Assembly: GCA_002423435.1 (NCBI GenBank)
Contig: DIWE01000007.1
Span: forward strand, 1 to 37,532
Direction of reading: 5' to 3'
Length of the DNA: 37,532 nucleotides
Origin: Clostridiales bacterium UBA6114
GTDB lineage: Bacteria; Bacillota; Clostridia; Oscillospirales; Butyricicoccaceae
In this document: positions 32,131-37,532 of the stretch, one piece after another
How the letters are laid out: every line of letters begins with the position of its first letter
Position numbering within the stretch: position 1 is the first letter of the stretch
Notes under the pieces: model-generated
What the model was told of the DNA's origin: nothing
Seen by the model: the letters and a program-made list of their open reading frames with translations, nothing else
The model's database searches: none
Position numbers and translations under genes: made by a program

Positions 32131-33504
32131 ATGATTTGGCAGGTGATGCTTTTGAAAAACGCGATATCATTATCCGGGCTTACGGGAGAAGTCGTTGCCC
32201 CGAACGACGAAGCATATAACGAGGCAAGGCAGGAATGGAACAAGGCGATACAGAAATATCCTCTGGCCATTGTTTATTGCCGAAATAAATCCGATGTGAG
32301 AAACGCCGTGCTGTGGTCGAGGAAGAACGAGGTTTCGCTCCGGATTCGAAGCGGCGGGCACAACTATGAGGGATATTCGACGGGCAACGGCGTTCTCGTG
32401 ATCGACCTAAGCCAGATGAACGCCTTAAAAATAGACCGCGACGCAAATCTGCTGTACGTCGAAGGGGGAACACGTCTCGGTGAGCTTTATCGGTTTGTAG
32501 CATCAAAAGGATATCCGTTTCCCGGCGGCACCTGCCCCACGGTCGGCGTCTCCGGCTATGCGCTCGGCGGCGGATGGGGGCTTTCGTGCAGGCTTTTCGG
32601 CCTCGGCTGCGACAGCCTTACGGAAATCGAGCTTGTGGATTACAGGGGAAATATCCTTAAGGCAAATCAGGAGCAGAATACCGACCTGTTCTGGGCGTGC
32701 CGGGGTGCGGGCGGCGGCAACTTCGGCGTGGTCGTTTCAATGATATTCAGGCTGCCGCCGAAAACGGATATGGTGACCTTGGTAGGGATCGATTATCCCA
32801 ATGCCGACCAGTGGATGCAGGTACGGTTTCTAAATACCTGGCAATACTGGCTTAAGGAAGCCCCGGAAGAGATCACGCTTGTCGCAAGGCTCTACAATTC
32901 CGGAAACGAGGGGTATGAGCTCTACGCCGACGGGATTTTTTACGGGACCCCGGACGAGGCGCGCAAAATCATGAAGCCGTTTACGTGCCTCGGCGGAGCC
33001 AGACTGAAGCTGGAATATATGACCTTCATCGAGGCCGTCACGAGGATTGGGGAAGTCTACCCCGATTCCGAGAAGTTTAATTCGGCGAGCCGGTTTGTTT
33101 CGCGCGATTTCAGTTCGGAGGAAATCATGAACCTCGTCGGGCTAGTCACGCAGGCTCCGCCGGGCTCCGTGCTTGCAGGAATTTCCCTTTATGCGCTCGG
33201 CGGCAGGGTTAAGGATATAGACCCCCGCGACACGGCCTTTTTCTACCGCGATGCGAGATATATCATGTGGATCCAGTCGACATGGGAAATCGACCGGTAC
33301 GCCGAGGTAAACGCCTGGTGGGTGGAGGACGGATTCCGGTATATCAAACGTCTGACGGAGGGCTCCTATGTCAATTTCCCCTACAGCGGGCTTCGGGATT
33401 ACCTTTTTTCGTATTACGGATATAACGTCGACCGGCTCAGGGAGGTAAAAAAGCAATACGACCCGGAAAATGTGTTTCGCTTTCCGCAGAGCATAAAAAG
33501 TTGA
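32131..33504 (+). CDS. FAD-linked oxidoreductase, berberine-bridge-enzyme-like
   Basis: The 457-residue FAD enzyme of the PCMH/BBE superfamily oxidises an alcohol, amine or carbohydrate. RSGGHNYEGYS (about 73-83) carries the His that bonds covalently to the flavin 8-alpha position, and GGTCPTVGVSGYALGGGWG (about 131-149) has a Cys at the position used for the second, 6-S-cysteinyl bond, so a bicovalent flavin is predicted. The C-terminal BBE segment, NVDRLREVKKQYDPENVFRFPQSI, is intact. No signal peptide is visible. Many members are O2-dependent, which is odd in a probable anaerobe. ATG 32131 follows GGAG (32119-32122). Codon use is like the core genes, not the island. Confidence 0.9.
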   Translation: MIWQVMLLKNAISLSGLTGEVVAPNDEAYNEARQEWNKAIQKYPLAIVYCRNKSDVRNAVLWSRKNEVSLRIRSGGHNYEGYSTGNGVLVIDLSQMNALKIDRDANLLYVEGGTRLGELYRFVASKGYPFPGGTCPTVGVSGYALGGGWGLSCRLFGLGCDSLTEIELVDYRGNILKANQEQNTDLFWACRGAGGGNFGVVVSMIFRLPPKTDMVTLVGIDYPNADQWMQVRFLNTWQYWLKEAPEEITLVARLYNSGNEGYELYADGIFYGTPDEARKIMKPFTCLGGARLKLEYMTFIEAVTRIGEVYPDSEKFNSASRFVSRDFSSEEIMNLVGLVTQAPPGSVLAGISLYALGGRVKDIDPRDTAFFYRDARYIMWIQSTWEIDRYAEVNAWWVEDGFRYIKRLTEGSYVNFPYSGLRDYLFSYYGYNVDRLREVKKQYDPENVFRFPQSIKS

Positions 33505-33603
33505 GGCCGTGGAATCCTTTTTGGCCGCAAACCGCCTTGAATTTTACAAAATCCATGAATAACGGGGTCCAAGACCGTCATACATATCATCGAGGTGGTT
33601 TAT

Positions 33604-34362
33604 GTGAGGGTTTATTTACTGAAACGAGCGACGATCGTCGCCGCTTTGTGTATCATTGCGGGGATTCTCGCATTCGGGGTCTCGCCCGCCGGAAGGGCAG
33701 TTATGGCGGCCGCCGTAAAACGCGATCTCCCGATTTACAGCGTGAGCAAGGATTACAATGTGTGCTCGCTGACATTCGACGCCGCATGGGGAAACGAAGA
33801 CACCCAGAAGCTGATCGACATCCTCGGAAAATATAAAATAAAGGCGACCTTTTTCGTGGTCGGACAATGGGTCGACAAGTATCCGGAATCGGTAAAAGCC
33901 CTTTCGGACGCCGGGCATGAGGTGATGAACCATTCGAACACCCATCCGCACATGCCGCAGCTTTCCGTCTCGAAAATGATTGAGGAGATCAAGCTTTGCG
34001 ATGATAAAATCGAAAAGGTCACCGGGAAACGGCCGTTTCTGTTTCGGCCGCCGTACGGGGATTACGACGATAAGGTGGTCTCCACCCTGCGCGATCAGGG
34101 GCATTACACGATCCAGTGGGACGTCGACAGCTTGGATTGGAAAGAGTTAAGCGCCGGGGATATTACCGACAGAGTGCTCAAAAAGGTGCAGCCCGGGTCC
34201 ATCATCCTGTTTCACAACGCGGCCAAGCACACGCCCGAAGCACTCCCCGGACTCATCGAAAGCCTGATCCAGAAAGGGTACAAATTTGTCCCCATTTCGG
34301 AGCTGATCTATAAGGATAATTTTACGATCAACCACGCGGGAAAACAGGTGCCGAATACATAA
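33604..34362 (+). CDS. Polysaccharide deacetylase, PdaB-like (CE4)
   Basis: The product has 252 residues with an N-terminal membrane segment (about 9-24) that anchors or exports it. NodB-domain motifs appear in order: LTFDAAWGN (motif 1), HEVMNHSNTHPHM (motif 2, zinc His), RPPYGDY (motif 3), DVDSLDW (motif 4) and IILFHN (motif 5). TFDAAWG in place of TFDDGP is characteristic of the sporulation-linked PdaB type in Firmicutes, where the enzyme is needed late in spore formation. Catalysis may be atypical. GTG 33604 follows GAGGTGG (33592-33598). The terminator after it shows a single-gene transcript. Confidence 0.88.
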   Translation: MRVYLLKRATIVAALCIIAGILAFGVSPAGRAVMAAAVKRDLPIYSVSKDYNVCSLTFDAAWGNEDTQKLIDILGKYKIKATFFVVGQWVDKYPESVKALSDAGHEVMNHSNTHPHMPQLSVSKMIEEIKLCDDKIEKVTGKRPFLFRPPYGDYDDKVVSTLRDQGHYTIQWDVDSLDWKELSAGDITDRVLKKVQPGSIILFHNAAKHTPEALPGLIESLIQKGYKFVPISELIYKDNFTINHAGKQVPNT

Positions 34363-34378
34363 AAAAATAAGCGTCGTA

Positions 34379-34403
34379 AAGCCCGGGCCGATTGCCCGGG
34401 CTT
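34379..34403 (+). terminator. Intrinsic terminator after the PdaB-like gene
   Basis: AAGCCCGGGC (34379-34388) pairs with GCCCGGGCTT (34394-34403) with a 5-nt loop. The following AATTATT is T-poor but weak enough for a partial or full terminator. Confidence 0.65.
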
Positions 34404-34480
34404 AATTATTATGGTGCTTTCTGTCCGAAATGGATTAAAATACTTTTAAAAAATCGAAATCCGCAGAAAACTTTTTTGTT

Positions 34481-34509
34481 TTTACAACGTCTAATAATCG
34501 AGATAAAAT
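34481..34509 (+). promoter_or_regulatory. Sigma-A promoter of the second deacetylase
   Basis: -35 TTTACA (34481-34486), a 17-nt spacer and -10 TAAAAT (34504-34509) lie 25 nt before the TTG start codon. Confidence 0.55.
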
Positions 34510-34533
34510 TAAAAAGCTTTTGCGGTGGTTCAT

Positions 34534-35403
34534 TTGACAAACAACAGATCAAAAATCCAAAAGGCTGCGGAAATATTCTTGCTTTTTGCGGCCTTTATCT
34601 ACTTATGTGGCGGGACAAAAATAAATACCGTGCTTCCGAACGAGCTGACCATTTTGATGTATCATAATCTGATCGACCGCGGAGAGCCCGATGAGCTCAG
34701 CATATCGCAGAAGAAATTTTACGAGGATATGAAATGGCTCGGCGAAAACGGTTTTCATACAATTTTGCCGAATGAGCTTTGTGCATTGAGGGCGAACGGA
34801 AAACCGCTGCCGGAAAAAACGGTTATGGTCGTTTTTGACGACGGATATTACTCAAATTATTCGCTGGCTTTCCCGGTCCTGAAAGAGACCGGTATGAAAG
34901 CGGCGGTTATGCTGATTACATCGCAGATAAAAGATTCGGAGCCTACAAACGATCCGCGCGTTGCGATGCTTTGCTGGCGCGACGTAAAGGAAATGTCGGA
35001 AAGCGGGCTGATCGAGTTCGGTTCCCACTCGCATAACCTGCACAACCCCGATCAGTGCGGCGAATTTATCCCCGGAAAAGGAAAATCAAACGGCATCCAG
35101 CGCTTAAGGAATGAGACCAGGAAAAATTACCGGATTCGGCTGGACGCCGATATCAAGAGGAGCGTTTCGCTGATCTATGAGCACACCGGGCAAAACGTGG
35201 TCTCGTTTGCCTTCCCCTTCGGCGTGGCGGACGAATGGGCAAATGACGTACTGAGGCAAAACGGGATCAGGGTGACATTCTTAACCGGAAACCAGGTGGC
35301 CGACCTCGGAAAAGGGCTGTTTAATCTGAAAAGGGTCGGCATACATGAATATACGGACATTTCGAAGCTTTTGCGGGCAGGCGCAAGCGTTGGGAGGCTT
35401 TAG
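34534..35403 (+). CDS. Polysaccharide deacetylase family protein (PgaB/IcaB-like pattern)
   Basis: The 289-residue protein has an N-terminal signal anchor (about 14-26) and an extracytoplasmic NodB domain. Motif 1 appears as VMVVFDDGYYSNY and motif 2 as FGSHSHNLHN, the spacing seen in poly-N-acetylglucosamine deacetylases rather than chitin-oligosaccharide ones. FAFPFG gives a third motif. It also has ILMYHNL near the N-terminus, a common opening in this group. The target glycan is unknown: wall peptidoglycan or an exopolysaccharide. The TTG at 34534, with GCGGTGG (34523-34529) before it, is preferred to GTG 34525, which lies in that site. Confidence 0.83.
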   Translation: MTNNRSKIQKAAEIFLLFAAFIYLCGGTKINTVLPNELTILMYHNLIDRGEPDELSISQKKFYEDMKWLGENGFHTILPNELCALRANGKPLPEKTVMVVFDDGYYSNYSLAFPVLKETGMKAAVMLITSQIKDSEPTNDPRVAMLCWRDVKEMSESGLIEFGSHSHNLHNPDQCGEFIPGKGKSNGIQRLRNETRKNYRIRLDADIKRSVSLIYEHTGQNVVSFAFPFGVADEWANDVLRQNGIRVTFLTGNQVADLGKGLFNLKRVGIHEYTDISKLLRAGASVGRL

Positions 35404-35457
35404 CCTGAAATTTTTGGTTTCGGGCCGAATATCCGGGGGGTATCGGATACCTCCTGG

Positions 35458-35516
35458 AGAGTGTCGACTTTTTCGACACTCTGAGCGGCGCAGCCGGAAG
35501 GCTGCGCCGCTTCTTT
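35458..35516 (+). terminator. Composite double-hairpin terminator
   Basis: AGAGTGTCGA (35458-35467) pairs with TCGACACTCT (35473-35482). It is followed by GCGGCGCAGCC (35485-35495) and GGCTGCGCCGC (35500-35510) with loop GGAA and the tail TTCTTT. This is the same architecture as 1-54 and as the right end of the 4719-5012 block. Confidence 0.75.
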
Positions 35517-35525
35517 ACATTATCC

Positions 35526-35569
35526 TTGATATTGGTTTAAGGATCATATATCATTAGTTAACCAATATC
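35526..35569 (+). promoter_or_regulatory. Promoter of the two-component operon with inverted-repeat operator
   Basis: -35 TTGATA (35526-35531), 17-nt spacer and -10 TATCAT (35549-35554). Perfect 10-bp arms GATATTGGTT (35528-35537) and AACCAATATC (35560-35569), 22 bp apart, overlap the -35 box and the expected start site. A regulator bound there would block or loop the promoter; autoregulation is one possibility. Confidence 0.55.
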
Positions 35570-35620
35570 GTTAAAAAGCAGACGATCAACGGATTAGCCG
35601 CCGGGAGGACAGGGAATCAT

Positions 35621-36295
35621 ATGCAGCAGATTCTTTTGGCAGAGGACGATAAAACGATTGCGATGGGGCTTTCCTATTCTTTGGAAGAGGAGGGCTATGA
35701 GGTGACGGTCTGTCATGACGCCGCCTCCGCGATGAAAGAAGTAAAAAGCCGGCGTTTTGATCTGGCCATACTGGACGTATCGCTGCCCGACGGCAGCGGC
35801 TATGACATTTGCCGCGCCGTCAAAGCCGCCTCAGACACGCCGGTTGTCTTTCTCACGGTGAACAACGAGGAATGCGATGTAGTGACCGGGCTTGATATGG
35901 GCGCGGACGACTATGTGACGAAGCCCTTCCGGCTCCGGGAGCTTTTGTCCCGCGTAAAAGCGGTGCTGCGCCGCGCGGGCGGCGGGGAAAGGGACGAGAT
36001 CGGCATCGGCGGGCTTTCCATCTGCACAAAACAGGCGAAGGTCACAAAAAACGGTGAGGAGATCCCTTTGACCGCGCTGGAGTACCGGCTTTTGCTGATA
36101 CTTGCGATAAACCGCGGGCAGCTTCTTTCGCGCAGCCGGCTTCTGGAGGATATCTGGGACATCGGCGGGGATTTCGTAAACGACAACACCCTTACGGTGT
36201 ATATCAAGCGCCTGAGAGAAAAAATAGAAGACGACCCGCAAAATCCTGTCTATATCCAGACAGTGCGCGGGCTCGGCTACAGGATGGGTGAGTGA
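35621..36295 (+). CDS. OmpR/PhoB-family response regulator
   Basis: The product has 224 residues. The receiver domain covers 1-118, with acidic pocket EDD (8-10), phospho-acceptor Asp52 in LAILDVSLPDGSG, Thr in VVFLTVNN and Lys in DYVTKPF. The C-terminal winged helix (about 128-224) includes LTALEYRLLLIL, NTLTVYIKRLREKI and the closing VQTVRGLGYRM type QTVRGLGYRM. It is activated by the adjacent histidine kinase. The DNA target may be the GTCACC repeat at 37324-37340. ATG 35621 follows GGGAGG and AGGGAA. Confidence 0.94.
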   Translation: MQQILLAEDDKTIAMGLSYSLEEEGYEVTVCHDAASAMKEVKSRRFDLAILDVSLPDGSGYDICRAVKAASDTPVVFLTVNNEECDVVTGLDMGADDYVTKPFRLRELLSRVKAVLRRAGGGERDEIGIGGLSICTKQAKVTKNGEEIPLTALEYRLLLILAINRGQLLSRSRLLEDIWDIGGDFVNDNTLTVYIKRLREKIEDDPQNPVYIQTVRGLGYRMGE

Positions 36296-36296
36296 A

Positions 36297-37304
36297 ATGG
36301 GGCTTACGCGCAACAAAGAGGTCAAACGGATGCTCTGTGCAATGCTGCTTGTCACGTTCGCGGCCGTGGCCGCGGCCTATATTTTCTCGCCTGCCGCGGC
36401 AGTGACGGCCGGCGCCGCTTGTCTGCTTTTAGGCGCCGTTTTCCTGCTGTTCACCCGGCGGCGCTACCGGCACCTTGCCGACTTAAGCGACTATCTGAGG
36501 CGCGTAAACGGCGGGGATTATTCGCTGGAGCTTCCGGCGGGTGACGAGGGCGAGCTTTCCATCCTAAAAAGCGAGATCTACAAGGTCACGATATCGCTGC
36601 GGGAGCAAAACGAACGGCTGAGACGGGATAAGCTCCGGCTTTCAGACGCCCTTTCCGACATCTCCCACCAGTTCAAAACGCCGCTTACCTCCCTGTCTGT
36701 GATGACCGACCTGCTTTTCGAAAGCAAGCTCGACGAGGGCAGGCGCGCCGAGTTTACCGGGCAGCTGCGCGCGCAGCTCGGGCGGCTTACATGGCTTACC
36801 GAGGCGCTTTTGAAGCTCTCAAAGCTCGACGCGGACGCGGTAATGTTTCAGCGCCGGCTCGTCCTGCTTTGCGAGCTGATCCGAAAGGCCGCCGAACCGC
36901 TGCTGATCCCCATGGAGCTTAAGGGCCAGACGCTTTTTGTCGAGACGGACGGGTCGGTTTGCTGCGACTTAAACTGGACGGCCGAGGCGCTTACAAATAT
37001 CATGAAAAACTGTATGGAGCACACGCCGGCCGGCGGCGGGATCCGCATATCCGCATCCTCAAACGCCCTTTTCACGGAGATCAGGGTATCAGACGGCGGC
37101 CCGGGGATCGATAAAACCGACCTGCCCTATATTTTCGACCGTTTTTACAGGGGGAAAAACGCGGCCGGAAACAGCGTGGGCATTGGTCTCGCCATGGCCA
37201 AGGCCATTTCGGAAGCGCAGGGCGCAAGCATAGAGACGAGGAATGCCCATGGCGGCGGGGCGGAATTCATCCTGCGCTTTCCGGCGGACAGAGCGCAAAC
37301 GTGA
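36297..37304 (+). CDS. Sensor histidine kinase
   Basis: The product has 335 residues and two closely spaced N-terminal helices (about 12-31 and 36-54) with almost no extracellular loop, the layout of an intramembrane sensor that usually reads a partner transporter or the membrane state. A HAMP-like region follows (about 56-100). The phospho-acceptor His is in SDISHQFKTPLTS (about 124), the N box in NIMKNCMEHTP, G1 in DGGPGID, F box in FDRFYRG and G2 in GIGLAMAK. It follows the response regulator by one base. ATG 36297 is preferred to GTG 36288, which overlaps the regulator. Confidence 0.92.
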   Translation: MGLTRNKEVKRMLCAMLLVTFAAVAAAYIFSPAAAVTAGAACLLLGAVFLLFTRRRYRHLADLSDYLRRVNGGDYSLELPAGDEGELSILKSEIYKVTISLREQNERLRRDKLRLSDALSDISHQFKTPLTSLSVMTDLLFESKLDEGRRAEFTGQLRAQLGRLTWLTEALLKLSKLDADAVMFQRRLVLLCELIRKAAEPLLIPMELKGQTLFVETDGSVCCDLNWTAEALTNIMKNCMEHTPAGGGIRISASSNALFTEIRVSDGGPGIDKTDLPYIFDRFYRGKNAAGNSVGIGLAMAKAISEAQGASIETRNAHGGGAEFILRFPADRAQT

Positions 37305-37323
37305 CAAAATTACCACCCGAAAA

Positions 37324-37355
37324 GTCACCGTATCGTCACCTGCGGAGTTTATACT
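37324..37355 (+). promoter_or_regulatory. Likely response-regulator box upstream of the ABC gene
   Basis: GTCACC occurs at 37324-37329 and again at 37335-37340, an 11-bp period typical for OmpR/PhoB-type dimers. The -10 box TATACT is at 37350-37355, and no good -35 hexamer is at the right distance, as expected of an activator-dependent promoter. The ABC gene starts 32 nt later. Confidence 0.5.
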
Positions 37356-37386
37356 GGGCTCATCATGCACAAAGGAGGCACATTTT

Positions 37387-37532
37387 TTGGAAATTCTGCG
37401 GGTGGAAAATCTGACAAAAACCTACGGAAGCGGCGAGGCGGAGGTAAAGGCGCTCGACAGCGTGAGCTTTACCGTCCGCAAAGGCGAGTTTGTAGCCGTC
37501 ATAGGCCCGTCCGGCTCCGGCAAATCCACGTT
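37387..37532 (+). CDS. ABC transporter ATP-binding protein, partial (window end)
   Basis: Only the first 48 codons are present. The TTG start has a perfect AGGAGG 8 nt upstream (37373-37378). The sequence reads MEILRVENLTKTYGSGEAEV, KALDSVSFTVRKGEF and the Walker A GPSGSGKST, matching the MacB/LolD/BceA-type ATPases that work with FtsX-like permeases. With the sensor kinase and regulator next to it, an antimicrobial-peptide or envelope-stress exporter is likely. The rest lies outside the window. Confidence 0.85.
   Translation, partial: MEILRVENLTKTYGSGEAEVKALDSVSFTVRKGEFVAVIGPSGSGKST

Noticed and set aside
33559..33586. Sigma-E-like promoter (ATA, 17 nt, CATACATA) before the PdaB-like gene
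   Set aside because: The match is plausible for a sporulation gene, but the start would fall inside the ribosome site and the last -10 base differs from the consensus as I remember it. Not safe to list.

Overview
This is a chromosomal segment of an anaerobic, probably spore-capable Clostridia bacterium, most like the Oscillospirales/Ruminococcaceae. The reasons are the Firmicutes-type gene order mutS-mutL-miaA-hfq and ylmE-sepF-ylmG-divIVA-ileS-lspA-rluD, good Shine-Dalgarno sites, GTG and TTG starts, a PdaB-like sporulation-type deacetylase, and split transketolase and TRAP transporter genes. No rRNA, tRNA, CRISPR array or transposase gene was seen.

Layout. Positions 1-385 hold a double-hairpin terminator and, on the minus strand, a candidate small RNA of about 80 nt with its own promoter and terminator. 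Positions 386-4718 carry an amidohydrolase, the ribosome hibernation factor hpf (preceded by a possible 20-codon leader ORF), mtaB on the minus strand, an HPr-like protein without the phosphorylatable His, and an anchored protein of unknown function. Positions 4719-5012 are a non-coding block of about seven consecutive hairpins, closed by inverted copies of one composite hairpin. Positions 5077-12607 are a tRNA-modification, mismatch-repair and RNA-chaperone cluster: miaB, mutS, mutL, miaA, hfq. Positions 12746-21460 are the division and housekeeping cluster: a HlyD-like protein, ylmE, sepF, ylmG, divIVA, ileS, lspA, an rluD-type synthase and a HAD phosphatase.

Positions 21615-31820, all minus strand, form an accessory catabolic island with a different codon preference (GCC, CTG, AAG and ACC rather than GCG, CTT, AAA and TCG). 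One operon with a near-consensus promoter encodes split transketolase (two genes), a 3-hydroxyisobutyrate-dehydrogenase-family oxidoreductase, a three-part TRAP transporter, an EamA permease and an iron-type alcohol dehydrogenase. A second transcript encodes two overlapping ROK-type regulators, the first of which is degenerate. A reasonable reading is an import - oxidise - two-carbon transfer - reduce aldehyde - export fermentation module. The substrate is unknown; an organosulfonate, phosphonate or sugar-acid type compound is possible. This is the best candidate for an undescribed system in the window.

Positions 32131-37532 return to the host style: a bicovalent-type FAD oxidoreductase, two polysaccharide deacetylases, and an OmpR-type response regulator and histidine kinase followed by the start of an ABC transporter ATPase. 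The two-component promoter lies between the arms of a 10-bp inverted repeat. The ABC gene is preceded by a GTCACC direct repeat with an 11-bp period upstream of a -10 box, which suggests direct control by this regulator.

Starts, promoters and folds were read by eye. Family names rest on motif recognition, not on database searches.
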